Assembly: GCA_964016875.1 (NCBI GenBank)
Contig: OZ024720.1
Span: forward strand, 41,631,106-41,695,105
Reading direction: 5' to 3'
DNA: 64,000 bases
From: Fallopia convolvulus
Taxonomy: Eukaryota > Streptophyta > Magnoliopsida > Caryophyllales > Polygonaceae
A model generated the notes under the pieces. That model saw only the letters and a program-made list of their open reading frames with translations. It searched no databases and had not been told where the DNA came from. Numbering within the stretch: the first letter of the stretch is position 1; the number at the start of each line of letters is the position of its first letter. This document shows positions 1-9,131 of this stretch, piece after piece. The position numbers and the translations under genes are program-made.

Positions 1-2
1 CC

Positions 3-176
3 AACGGTGAACAGAGGGCTTACGTAATTGTGGGAGGAAAAATCGACGCTCAAGATGCCGTACAAGTTGCGAGCCAATCTGTGGCTTCCACGTTTAACCA
101 TATCTATAATCTAAAAAAAATTATTAAACCACACATGTTATTTTTACATTGGTCCACACTATTTTTTAAAAACTAA
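3..176 (+). other. Partial open frame at the left edge, unrecognised
   Basis: A reading frame is open from the window edge to a TAA at 174-176, about 57 codons. The first 35 or so codons are balanced in composition and include the segment AYVIVGGKIDAQDAVQVAS. After that the frame becomes A/T-rich (Lys, Ile, Phe) and resembles intron or untranslated DNA. It could be the end of an exon whose remainder lies outside the window, or a gene fragment captured by the Helitron whose 3' end lies downstream. I do not recognise the family, and chance cannot be excluded. Confidence 0.25.
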
Positions 177-371
177 TCTTTTGCATAGTTTTTTACATCA
201 TATATGTATAGTTTGTAAAAATATCCTTATCTATATCAATTTTTAAAAATTATTTTTTGAAATGATTGTTTTTTTAGATAAGAGATATTTTGTAAAAATA
301 TTTTTAAGTAAGTCAATTTAATCAAAATTTAAAAAAATACAAATAAATAAAACAATAAGTCTATAAAATCC

Positions 372-379
372 CGTGCAGG
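372..379. repeat. 8-bp target site duplication, left copy
   Basis: CGTGCAGG immediately precedes the hAT terminal inverted repeat and matches 1538-1545 exactly. Eight bp is the size expected for hAT transposase. Confidence 0.8.
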
Positions 380-1537
380 TAGACCTGGCAAAATATGACC
401 CGAACAGAAAAACCGACCCGACCCGTCCGAAATTTTTTGGGTTATAACCCGAAAAAATTAACCCGAAACCCGATTTTAACCGAACCCGATGACCCGAGAA
501 ATTTCTGGGTCAAACCCGACCGGGTTTGGTTCAACCCGTTGGGTCAAACTAAAAAGCGAGAATGGTGAAAAAAATTTCACACCAAGTCAAGTTTGGTTGC
601 AGTCTCGTTCCTTCCTCTAATCAATAGTTGGACTTGACTCCAATTGATTGCTTGAAAAACTAATTTTCTAGATTATTAACATTAAACAAACCAATTAGTT
701 GAAGATGTTATAAGTTAATATCTCCGAAAAAGATGTATATATATACTTCTCAAGGTTTGGGCAAACGATTAATAGTAACCAATTAAAATTATTAATAGCC
801 AATCGATTAAAGATGTTCTAGGTTACATAAATGATTATGATTTTATCAAAGCTGAAATATATACAAAATGGGGGAATACCATACTTTCTAATAATACGTT
901 GATTGTAAGTTTTCCTATTCTGAATTGATATATGTTTCCTAGTATATGCATACAAGAACTCTATGAGGTCATGTGTTATTTTTTCTTCATAATCAATTTT
1001 GAATCTCTTACGATTTGAACTTTGAGGTCAATCATTTCTTGTTGAAATTCTTCTGCCACCAAGCACCATGAATGTGAAATTGGGACTTGTCATTGTGCTT
1101 ATTCACCCCCTTAGTCTAACACATGATTGGTTATAAAAATATTCCTTTTTTTTGAGCCAATACAAAAATGTTCCTAAAATAGTGAGATACCACTTTATGA
1201 TTAAATATTAATATTAATGAATACAAAATTTGAGCGTCTTGTATCCAAAATCCAAATCCTTATATTTAGGGTCAAGTTAGATTATACTATAACTTTTTAG
1301 GTAAATAAGCGAGAATGAAAAAAAATTAACTAAAAAATAACAAATAAACTGTTAAAATAAATAGGAAAACCCAGGTTATTTAACCCGTTGACCGACCCGA
1401 ACCCGCAACAAACCCGTAGTGACCCGACCTGTTTAAACCCGATAAATTTGTGACCCGAAATGACCCGACCCGAAATTGACCCGAACCCGACATACCGAAA
1501 CCCGAACCCGACCCGCCCGACCCGATTGACAGGTCTA
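380..1537. mobile_element. hAT-like non-autonomous DNA transposon, 1,158 bp
   Basis: The element starts TAGACCTGGCAAA and ends with TTGACAGGTCTA. These are terminal inverted repeats of about 12 bp with one mismatch, and a perfect 8-bp duplication (CGTGCAGG) flanks them. Subterminal regions of roughly 150 bp at each end consist of degenerate ACCCGACCCG / ACCCGAAACCCG runs, a composition typical of a widespread plant hAT group. The interior (about 560-1370) is A/T-rich with no ORF resembling a BED or hAT-dimerisation domain, so this is a deletion derivative or MITE-like copy needing transposase in trans. The intact ends and duplication suggest a fairly recent insertion. Confidence 0.8.
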
Positions 1538-1545
1538 CGTGCAGG
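1538..1545. repeat. 8-bp target site duplication, right copy
   Basis: CGTGCAGG directly follows the right hAT terminus (…CAGGTCTA) and equals the left copy at 372-379. In the empty site this sequence formed the tip of the Helitron hairpin. Confidence 0.8.
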
Positions 1546-1565
1546 GCACGAGAACTAAGACTAGT

Positions 1566-1869
1566 TTATTCTATCTATATTATTGTAGACAATGCCGTGT
1601 AAGACTTAAAAAATAAGAGTAGGGTTCGAGGGTTATTATATACTAAAGTGAGAAATGAGTATAATTTAAGGGTGTTGGATTAGAAAAAATGGACGAAGGA
1701 GATTTGAGGAATCCGGTTTAGTAAGAAATAAGGCGAAATGGGAGGTTTATTTTCAATGGCATGGAAAGTAATTTTAGTTAAAATATTATGATTGTCCTAA
1801 AATACCCCTCTCTTCTTCCATGTACTTTCCCCTCACCAATTTTCATATCTAAATCCGACCACCTTCATT
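1566..1869. other. A/T-rich spacer without a gene
   Basis: Sequence flanking the Helitron end. Both strands carry many stops, and I see no terminal repeats or RNA structures. It may contain the decayed downstream part of the adjacent GH17 pseudogene, but I could not recover further homology. Confidence 0.4.
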
Positions 1870-2307
1870 CTACGCCATCAATAACTTGATCAGATGCTCG
1901 TTGTACTTCTTCGCATTCTCCAGCATAGATCCGAACTCGTCTACGTCCTCCTTCAATGGCCAACCGGTCTCAGAAACGTGAACTTGTACTTTTTGAACCC
2001 TAACAAGGCTAGAGCATTGCACACCGCATCGATTTGCATGAACTATATGTTATCGTAATGGAGTCCGGAGATCGATTTTGCAACACCTTGATTGGCCTCA
2101 GATAGGACAAAATCAGGCAGGATACGCTTCAAATTCGCCTTGTACGCGAAGAAACGCGCATAGCAAGAACGAAGATCCGGTTTTCACATGAAAATTCAAG
2201 ATCTGAGAGATGAGTTCAGAGAGGTCCTGACCAATGCTGTTAAATTTTAAAACTTCAAAGCTCTGAAGCTTTAAACCAAAGAGTTGTAGTGGTTGTGGTG
2301 GATCCAA
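1870..2307 (-). pseudogene. GH17 glucan endo-1,3-beta-glucosidase fragment
   Basis: Intact relatives are secreted GH17 enzymes that hydrolyse 1,3-beta-glucans such as callose. Reading the minus strand and allowing frame changes gives successive GH17 landmarks: a helix region ending LNFHVKTGSSFLL, then RFFAYKANLKR (family FFAY), DFVLSEANQGV, ISGLHYDN (family TGLHYDNM), QIDAVCNALALLGFKK, and VSETGWPLKEDVDEF. The Glu of VSETGWP is the catalytic nucleophile in this family. It is then followed by ENAKKYNEHLIKLLMA. The copy is dead: there is a stop (TAG) after HYDNI at 2043-2045, a frame shift of one base just before the VSETGWP block, another shift near FFAY, and a stop at 1870-1872. Only about 145 of the roughly 330 residues of a catalytic domain are present, without the signal peptide or the C-terminal third. 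Confidence 0.75.
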
Positions 2308-2957
2308 TTCAGAGCATACCTACTTTGAAGATGGAAACTTGACTCTATTTTTAAATAAAATAGCATTGCGATAAAGAAATTCATGATGAGGGGCGATGGG
2401 AATATCTTGCTCTCATGTTTAATCAATTCTTACAACATGGTGAAAGAGATGGCATTAGCCTGAATTTGATCTTTACTCTTTCTTTCTTCTCCAACATGCT
2501 CATTAAATCTCCTTTCCATGAGGACATCCTTTGTTTGTTAATTAAGCCATTCTTCATTTATGATTTGAACTTGTTTCCATTTAGGTAAGTTGTGCTTTAG
2601 ATCCATCATTACAATGGTGGATTGGATTTGGATATCATTGTAAGATGACACATTGAAGGTTTCCAAGGAATAAACAAGTTGGTTGCCCATATATTCTTTA
2701 AGCCTTCAAATATTGCAGCACATAGTGTGTGACGTTTAACATATGAGGCTTGAATTTTGCAGTTCTTCTTCCTCTTTGTATATGCAACACTAGATATTTA
2801 ATTTACCTTCTATTTTTCTTCTAAGATAGTTATTCCACCTCATTATGATTCTGGAACAACTATCGAGGATTTTCTAGTTTTTCTAAAATTATGATTTCCT
2901 ACTTGTTTGAATCTTGTAAATAGATTGCCTTGAAATTTTGCATTAGAGAAGTCTGAT
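2308..2957. other. Intergenic, no gene recognised
   Basis: A/T-rich sequence between the GH17 remnant and the B3-domain fragment. I see no ORF with family resemblance and no repeat structure. Upstream exons of the B3 gene would be expected here, but I could not recognise any. Confidence 0.4.
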
Positions 2958-3185
2958 TTGCAAAGTATAATTATTGTTTTATGCTTGTCTGGTTTTGTAC
3001 ATGGGAAAGGCAGGTTAACTTGGGACCTAAAGTATGGAATTCAGGAGTCGAATCATAGGCTTTCATTTGGAGGATGGAAGAAGTTCAGGTTGGATAATCA
3101 TTTGGAAATTGGCGACATTTATGCATTCAAGATGATTGATGGCAAGCAAAAGGAGTATGAAGTTTCTATGTTCCGCCTAAATTAA
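2958..3185 (+). pseudogene. B3 DNA-binding domain fragment, probably a last exon
   Basis: B3 domains are plant-specific DNA-binding folds of ARF, RAV, LAV and REM transcription factors. The 75-codon frame ends at TAA 3183-3185. Its C-terminal 58 residues fit the second half of a B3 domain: a GRLTWDLKYG strand, SFGGWKKFRLDNHLEIGD, where the GW..F...N.L..GD signature is complete, then IYAFKMIDG and the closing strand EYEVSMFRLN. The stop directly after the final strand is usual for REM-type proteins. The first 17 or so residues (hydrophobic) do not look like B3, so the true exon probably begins near 3005-3015 after an intron acceptor. No upstream half of the domain is visible nearby, so this is a fragment or a gene with a distant 5' exon. 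Confidence 0.6.
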
Positions 3186-3867
3186 ATGGTAGTTAAATTA
3201 TAAACATGTGTTGGTGTTATGGTTGCGTTTGCATCCTTGGTTCTGTGGGTTTTTGGTTATTGTAAAAGGAATTATGGGAAGCAACTTTGTGATGTTTTTT
3301 TTGGTAACTATACATTAGCTAGTAAGATCCTGAACTCAATTTTTGGGGTCCACAGTATGCTAGTTGAGTCAGTGTTATGTGCTTTTATATAACAACATAT
3401 GTAGTGTTTTGTTATGGGTCTGTTTAGTTAGAATATAGTAATTCATATTTACAACTAGTTTAGAGTGTTGGTCTTTAATTAAATTGCTCTTGTTCATAGG
3501 CCGCCTAATTGTTTAAAGGACAATTCCTCCTATTATACCATTTTCTTTGGGATATCACTGAATTTCATGACACCATTTTGTATCCTTTCCCATTTATTAC
3601 TAATTAAACCTTTTATTTCTCACATTTATTCACTTCCATATCAAATTGTGGTCTATAATACCCTTTAGATAGCGAAACCTACAAGGAGTCACTGGTTGTC
3701 AAATTCATTTTGTTCACTAACCTAGCATCAACCTTAAAATTAGTTGAAAATATTATTTATTTGGTTTTTATTTTTTCAGTTATGATGCCGAATTAAGTTG
3801 CTGAAATATACAATTTGACAGTGATAAATAATATATTTGATAGCATATTAGCTCAAATGGTAGATCA
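3186..3867. other. Intergenic, A/T-rich, no gene recognised
   Basis: The beginning could be 3' untranslated sequence of the B3 fragment. The rest shows no ORF, repeat or RNA gene that I can support. Confidence 0.4.
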
Positions 3868-4236
3868 ATGTGGTGGATAATTAAAACAAAAGGGCACGAT
3901 GACAGGCATAATAAATTTGGCAACTTTTTAATTCAAGGGACAAAAATATCCCCAATCCCCAAACGTCCCACCTCCTATCTCTCGACATCCATGGCCGCGC
4001 TAAACGACGCCCTAAATTCCCAATCTGCGTCTAGAACTACGACGTTTGAATCTTGGAATCCTCCTTCTCTTTCACTTCCGTCCAAGAATGTCGCGATCGT
4101 CTCCTCCAAGCCCTCAGTCTCTCATTCGATCCCACTCTCTCGCCACAAGCCTTCCATTTCCAATGATGGCATTGATTTCGATCGATCTGCATCTCCTGCT
4201 CACTTGATGAAGTATTTTCACAGTCGTTATACCTAA
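3868..4236 (+). CDS. Ser/Pro-rich ORF, probable truncated 5' end of a gene, unrecognised
   Basis: A 122-codon frame. The more credible start is the internal ATG at 3990 (context CCATGGCCGCG, close to the plant initiation consensus), giving 82 residues beginning MAALNDALNSQSAS. From there to about 4205 the DNA is GC-richer than its surroundings and Ser-rich (SLSLPSKNVAIVSSKPS), which resembles an organelle transit peptide or disordered N-terminus. The codons upstream of 3990 look like 5' untranslated sequence. The frame ends just beyond SPAHL, where the flanking sequence changes to A/T-rich repeat-like DNA, suggesting a gene broken by an insertion. I do not recognise the family. Confidence 0.3.
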   Translation: MWWIIKTKGHDDRHNKFGNFLIQGTKISPIPKRPTSYLSTSMAALNDALNSQSASRTTTFESWNPPSLSLPSKNVAIVSSKPSVSHSIPLSRHKPSISNDGIDFDRSASPAHLMKYFHSRYT

Positions 4237-4727
4237 CAAAGAAACCTTAACTTTAACAAACTCAATAGCGCGGTAAGTAAGGGCCTATCCCACAAAGACT
4301 CATGTAAATGTGTTTTTACTTGCATGCTAAGTAAAGTAAACAAAAGGGGGTTGTTGAATGATTACTCAACTCTAGAATGCAAAAACTAAGCAAAAACAAG
4401 AATGCAATTATGATTCTATTGATGAAATATGAGAAAGGCATGTTTAAGTAGGTTAAATCCATCATATATGTGCTTATTGATTATTGATTCTCTTAATTCT
4501 CGCTTCACTTGAATAATCTATTATGAATTATGATCCAAAATTCAAGTTTAGTTGTAGAACTAACAGTTTAGCAACCCTAATCTTCAAACAACCTAGAAGA
4601 ACTTCTAGATTCAGTTAAACAACAGCTTTACCATTCAAGTATCGATAGAAACAAACACTTAAAGCAAATGGTCATTCAAGTTCTTTGTGATTTTATTCCC
4701 TTCTACAACAAAATAGCCCAAACGGGT
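4237..4727. other. A/T-rich sequence, possible transposon-derived DNA
   Basis: There is no ORF. The stretch near 4265-4305 (GTAAGTAAGGGCCTATCCCA...) resembles a motif recurrent in plant repeat DNA, but I cannot assign a family or find ends. It separates the truncated ORF from the CACTA terminus. Confidence 0.25.
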
Positions 4728-4757
4728 AACTACAAAAAAACGCGCATTTAGCGACCA
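4728..4757. repeat. CACTA terminal inverted repeat, 3' end of element
   Basis: The sequence is A-ACTACAAAAAAA-CGCGC followed by ATTTAGCGACC. The CACTACAA core followed by CGCGCATTTAGCGAC is the standard terminus of a common eudicot CACTA lineage. The first C is mutated to A. The matching opposite end is absent. Confidence 0.65.
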
Positions 4758-5215
4758 TAAATAGGTCGCTAAATGCAAAATATGGTCGCTAAATGCATGT
4801 AGCGACCATATCGTGGTCACTAAATGTGGTTGCTAAAAGGCCGGTCGCTAACCACTTGGAGACCATGTGGTCGTTGAATGTAGCGACCATGGCGACCAGC
4901 ATCTCACGATCATATGGTCGCCACATACAGACCATAGTAGCCCATGGTCTCCAACACTATGGCGACCATGTGGCGATCACATCGACCACGCGGTTGCCAT
5001 TATTGGCGACCATTTGGTCGCTAATTGGGGCCAAACCGTGGCGACCAGTTGGTCGTCAAATAGTAATCGGTCGCGAATGGGCGACCATATGGTCGCTAAA
5101 ATCATTAATAAATCGCACGACCCTTGCTGTTATCTGTGAGCAAAGCGCCCGATTGTGCGCCTTGGAGTGCACGATCATGTTTCCGATTAGTGACCATATG
5201 GTCGCCAATTTATTT
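4745..5215. repeat. CACTA subterminal repeats (GCGACCATATGGTCGC motif)
   Basis: Many degenerate copies of GCGACCA / TGGTCGC in both orientations occur here, often joined as the palindrome GCGACCATATGGTCGC. In characterised CACTA elements such subterminal arrays bind the accessory TNPA-type protein during end synapsis. That role is inferred here from position and family. Overlapping ORFs in this stretch are by-products of the repeat. Confidence 0.7.
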
Positions 5216-5225
5216 GTTTTTTTTA

Positions 5226-5345
5226 AATAATTACGAATTAATTTAAATAATTCATATTAATTCATTAATTTACATAATTTACATAAATTCATTAATTTAC
5301 ATAATTCACATTAATTTACATAAATTTAAATAAATTACAATATTT
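5226..5345. repeat. A/T-rich short tandem repeat (ATTAATTTACATAA-like)
   Basis: Imperfect iterations of ATTCATTAATTTACATAA and related words lie between the subterminal array and the 3' end of the TNPA-like pseudogene. It is probably 3' untranslated or spacer sequence of the transposon. Confidence 0.55.
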
Positions 5346-5360
5346 ACAAAAAACCCTAAT

Positions 5361-6740
5361 CTAGCCGGCTTCGCCGGAGCCGTCAGCGTCCTGGTCATTC
5401 CCGTCGGGAATGGGCGGGCAGGACCCACGGGCCTGCGGGTCGAAGCCTCCACTTCGCATCCGCTGCATGAACGCCTCAATCTCAAGCATCATACTCTGTA
5501 AGTCCACCACGGTTGGCGTAAGGGAGACGTTTTGTTGCGTTAGTTCCGCCACCCGAGGAGTTGGGAGATGCGGCGCCGTCAATCGCTTGCCATAAAACTC
5601 GGAGGCGGTGTTGCCAAGGCCGAAGACGGCGCCTCCCGGGCCCACCCCCCACCGGCCATCAGAAAGGCATCACACTCGTCTTGAAAGGACTGCGGGGTGC
5701 CCGATACCGAGGACCTCTAGGAGAGGATCTCATTGGTCCGAGCCTAACAAAATATGTAAATAATATAAATAAAAATAATTATATACGAAATTGAATAAGA
5801 CGTAAAATAATTAAAACTTACCGCGATGAAGGCCGACCGCTCGTCTATAAAATGTCCATTGACACCTTACGTGTGCGCCTCGATGAGAAGCTCGAGAAGC
5901 ATAATGCGGTGACGCCGTTGTTCTTCCTATGAAATTCATCAAGCGTGTTACGAACTATTAAAAATAAGTAACTTAATTTAAGTTTAATTAAATTTAAATA
6001 ACATACGTACCATTCGACGCATGGTGTCGAGGTGGGACCTCGAACCGCTACTGTGGTTCGCCGGATTGACATTCCGAATTTGCTTCTGGCGCGCACACTT
6101 GGCTTTGAACGCCTCCGTGGACCAATGCGTCGTCTTTCAGTTCTCCCAAGTGGTGAACTCGATGAAATTCGGCTTCATCCCGGCACGACGGTGCGTCCTG
6201 ATCAAGTCTTCGTATCTCTTCTTGGCTCTCTTCTCCCACAACAACCGGACCGACTCGACGTCCATACCCGACTGGGAGGGATCCCATCATAAGTGTGTCT
6301 AATAAAATCCGAAAAACTATTTATTAAAAAAAGTAATTAATTAATGCGGAATTTGTAAAAAAAAGCAAATTAAATAAAATTTACCCTCCAAGACTCAAGC
6401 CAAGGAGTCTTTATTGCGGCGGAGGCAAAGTCGAACTCCGACGCCTTATCGTTGGGTTGGCCTTGTATGATCTATGTCGACCACCGCAACACCATGCCCA
6501 ACGGCTGCAAGCTCGAAAAACGTGTTATAACATATTAAAAGGTAAAATAAGAATTAAAAACAAGCAATGTCTTAGAGGATTTGTACGTACCACCCGCCGA
6601 CAATGTAAAGATCCCAAACGATCCTGACGAGGACGCGGGTGTAGCGGCCCTGGACTCCTTCGCTGGGTGTGTCAGTGTGGGTCACCTCGGACGAGATCTC
6701 CTCGTCGGTCTCTCGGACGAGCCCGACTCGTCCGAACAAT
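5361..6740 (-). pseudogene. TNPA-like CACTA accessory gene (Transposase_24 / Ptta-En-Spm type), disabled
   Basis: Proteins of this family bind subterminal repeats and assist Tnp2. On the minus strand the exons run downwards. A probable first exon at about 6735-6592 is acidic and ends RIVWDLYIVGGW before GTACGT. A second at about 6530-6385 ends IKTPWLESW. The core exon at about 6299-6010 contains DPSQSGMDVESVRLLWEKR, KKRYEDLIRTHRRAGMKPNF, TEAFKAKCARQKQIRNVNP and HSSGSRSHLDTMRRM, then a GTACGT donor. A short exon at about 5930-5826 (MLLELLIEAHT, then GVNGHFIDERSAFIA) precedes GTAAGT. The last exon, ending at 5361, contains VFGLGNTASEFYGK and a Gln/Met-rich tail. In-frame stops at 6287-6289 (before WDPS), 6137-6139 (after TTWEN) and 5867-5869 (after EAHT) make it non-functional, while the splice sites still look intact. 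Exon limits are by eye. Confidence 0.72.
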
Positions 6741-7145
6741 GGGTTAGCGACCTTATGGTCGTAATATGGTCGCTAACCAAAAAATTTGGATTAAGCGCCC
6801 AATTTTCAAATGGTCGTAATATGGTCGCTAACCCAAAATATTGGATTAAGCGCCCAATTTTTCATATTTCCCCCCAATTATTCAGAAATGGCAGCATAAA
6901 TTTCGGTTTCGCGACCATATGGTTGCCAAAATGGAAAAAAAAATTGAACTGCACGCTGCGAATTGTCGTCTTCGGGTGAAATTTTAATGTTAGCGACCAG
7001 ATGGTCGCTAAAATCATTAAGAAATCGCACAGCCCTTGCCTCTCTCTGAGAACGAAGCGTACGATCGTGCACTACAAGTGCACGATGTTGTTCATTTGCG
7101 ACCATATGGCCGCGATCTCTAATATAGCTACCATATGGTCGCTAT
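6737..7145. repeat. Second cluster of GCGACC/GGTCGC motifs inside the CACTA element
   Basis: Copies of the subterminal motif reappear upstream of the TNPA-like gene (for example TTAGCGACC near 6744, GCGACCATATGG near 6911 and 7098, CTACCATATGGTCGCT near 7128). Bases about 7001-7110 are a diverged direct copy of 5091-5212: both run from TGGTCGCTAAAATCATTAA through an ATCGCAC…CCCTTGC block to a second palindrome. A motif cluster this deep in an element suggests an internal duplication or a nested non-autonomous relative. Confidence 0.6.
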
Positions 7146-7361
7146 TGTGGAGACATTATATGTAAACAAACACTTTCTACCAACAATAATTGGCTCGAGG
7201 ACTCAAATGGGACAAAACGAACGAGTTCATTGCTTCCACACAACCAAGTTACAAACAACTTCATTACAACTTACGTACGAATAACACTTGCTTTTTGTAA
7301 AGCAAAAACATTAACAAACAACTTACTGAATTACAAATTAGATGACAAACATTATTTATTT

Positions 7362-7826
7362 TTATGAAGCAACAACCCTAATATCAGCTCCTTTGAGCAC
7401 CCGAAGTTGTGCAGCTGTTTCGCTGGCCTCAATGCGGTCTGTGATGTCTTTTCCATTCAAGAAAAAAATGGCGAAATCCCAGTGGTGCTCCCCGCCAGAT
7501 GACCTCCAACCATCCGTCGAAACTCTTAATGGGCGATATGGTTTGGTGCTCCATTCTGTTTTGTTGATCTCCCTATCCCCACGCACATGCACGATTGAGA
7601 AATGGATCAGTTTTGGAGCAAAGGCGGTCGTGCGCCTGGAACACGTTCTCCTTTGATGAGCCATTGATCGGATGAATTGGAGATGGAATCGAAGCTTTAG
7701 GTGAGGGTTTGATTTTGGAGTTGGAGATGAGCAGGATGGAAGACTAATGCATGTTGGAAATGAGGAGATGAAGTCTCCTTTTATGGTTGGAAATGGAGAT
7801 GAGGATGGAAGACTTGTGATGTGCAT
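7362..7826 (-). other. ORF of unknown nature between Tnp2 and TNPA-like genes
   Basis: A 154-codon frame on the transposon's coding strand. The first half is Ser/Pro/hydrophobic and A/T-biased. From the internal Met of MAHQRRTC (about 100 residues) it is Arg/Trp-rich and better balanced (WRSSGGEHHWDFAIFFLNGK, then DRIEASETAAQLRVLKGAD). I recognise no domain. It could be a captured host exon, an extra element-encoded gene, or chance. Codon use gives no decisive support. Confidence 0.25.
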
Positions 7827-7870
7827 GCATGCCTCTTGTCATCAATCTAGCTAGTAAATGGTAATAGTGT

Positions 7871-8010
7871 CCGAATAGTATTATCAACATAGTAATCGAA
7901 AATAGTGAACCCGAATAGTATTATCCTAATAGTATTATCAGCATAGTAATATGAAATAGTGAATCCGAATAGTATTATCTAATAGAATTTTGAGCAAAGT
8001 GATAGAAAAT
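7871..8010. repeat. Minisatellite, CCGAATAGTATTATC units
   Basis: The word CCGAATAGTATTATC recurs at 7871, 7911 and 7965, with intervening ATAGTAAT...GAAATAGTGAA blocks, so units are about 40 and 54 bp. The repeat lies between the 3' end of Tnp2 and the unknown ORF, probably in the transposon's intergenic spacer. Confidence 0.6.
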
Positions 8011-8091
8011 AGTAAATCGAAATATTAAATGATAATAATGTTATCATAAAAGTCAATGAAAATAGAATAATAGTATACTGATTACATATCT

Positions 8092-9004
8092 CCCTCATCT
8101 GTATTCGTCTCAGTTTCAAACTCCCCCTCGAACGTTTCACTAGACCTATCAGTGTGTTCCTTAACGACATGATCCTCTCCGTTTTAGTCATTTAGCGAAC
8201 CAAGTGGATAATTCACTTGTGTGTCGTCGATAACTCGTGGAAGGGAAGAATCATGTTGAAATGCATCTTCAACGACAACGCCCCTGGAACCACTCTCATG
8301 AGGGTCTATGCACGTACCTTCATTGGGCCACACACGTGACTTCACTTTACAAACTGCTCTCCATTCATCATCTGCACGCCTTATCTTTGGGTAATCGAGG
8401 AAATAAACTTGAGTGGCTTGATGTGCTAATATGTAATGATCTTTTGTTCTCAACATTTTAAGTCGATGAACATTGACAAGCTTTAGGTGAGGGTGAATGC
8501 ATGTTCCTCCACGACTTCTAGTGTCCAACCATGAACAATTAAAGACAATAGGGAGCATTACTGTTGGAGATATGTAATTCAGCTCAATGATTTCCTCTAG
8601 CACACCATAGATGTCCTCCTCGTCGGTGCCGAAGCTTTGTCCTAGAACACAAACTCCACTACTCTCAGTGACCCTGGTTGATAAGTGTTCCCTCGTGTGG
8701 AATCGATAACCATTCACAAAATAACCACGATATGTCCTCACTTTTTTAGAGGGTCTACGAGCAAGTGTTGTAATGTTGGGATTTGAAACTGTCGGACTGT
8801 CAGCATGCAATATGAAATCAACATATATATAATATATACAATTTGAAATCAACAAATATACAATTTGAAATTAAATTGAAATTAATTTAGGAAATCCTTA
8901 CATGGGAGTAGAACTAAAGGCGAAAGTGTCTTTTCAAAATGTTTTGCTCTTCAACATCGATTATTGTTGGATTTGACGGTCGCACGAAGTTTGTCAAATA
9001 TTAC
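8092..9004 (-). pseudogene. Tnp2 CACTA transposase, C-terminal exons with DUF4216
   Basis: Tnp2 is the catalytic transposase of CACTA elements (Transposase_21, DUF4218 and DUF4216 modules in order). Only the end is here. An exon at about 9004-8902 gives NPTIIDVEEQNILKRHFRL and FYSHV. After an intron (donor GTAAGG, acceptor near 8797) a long exon encodes the DUF4216 region: RRPSKKVRTYRGYFVNGYRF, YGVLEEIIELNYI, VMLPIVFNCSWLDT, LKLVNVHRL, HYILAHQATQVYFLDYP and WRAVCKVKSRVWP. The frame stops at 8184-8186. If that stop is ignored it continues through an acidic tail (ETFEGEFETETNTDEGDM) to 8092, the kind of end these proteins normally have, so the stop looks like a nonsense mutation. A further stop at 8914-8916 sits where WF is expected. 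Upstream sequence is replaced by satellite. Confidence 0.8.
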
Positions 9005-9131
9005 CTACAAAACAGTAATTGAATGAAATACATAGTTATATACCCTAAACCCCTACTTTATTCAAATCAACATATATACAATATTAATTAGTTGAGATTA
9101 TAGAAACGTACTCAATATAGGGTTCCACTTC

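Larger units (their letters stand above)
370..1565 (+). mobile_element. Helitron 3' terminus, split by a hAT insertion
   Basis: If the hAT element and one target copy are removed, the sequence reads CCCGTGC-AGG-GCACGAG. This is a 7-bp stem with one mismatch, followed by 8 nt and then CTAGT at 1561-1565, with a T immediately after. A short GC-rich hairpin about 10 nt before a terminal CTRRT, inserted in front of T, is the hallmark of plant Helitron 3' ends. No Rep/helicase ORF and no 5' TC end can be identified, so the left limit is unknown and probably lies outside the window. The start given here is only the left arm of the hairpin (370-376). Confidence 0.55.
4728..9131 (-). mobile_element. 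CACTA (En/Spm, CMC) transposon, degenerate, truncated by satellite
   Basis: Transcription runs from high to low coordinates. From its 3' end the element contains a terminus at 4728 (AACTACAAAAAAACGCGC, one base off the canonical CACTACAA start), palindromic subterminal motifs at 4745-5215, a TNPA-like pseudogene, an internal motif cluster at 6737-7145, an ORF of unknown nature, and the last exons of Tnp2 up to 9004. The order Tnp2 then TNPA-like gene is that of autonomous plant CACTA elements. The 5' two thirds of Tnp2, its promoter and the 5' terminus are missing: satellite DNA starts at about 9132. The 3-bp target duplication cannot be verified because only one end survives. Confidence 0.8.

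Noticed and set aside
4793..5230. 145- and 90-codon plus-strand ORFs
   Set aside because: They fall entirely in the palindromic CACTA subterminal repeats; composition follows the repeat (recurring DHMVA/ATIWSL).
6021..6302. Plus-strand ORFs of 86-93 codons
   Set aside because: They are antisense shadows of the TNPA-like core exon, whose minus-strand reading shows conserved family segments.
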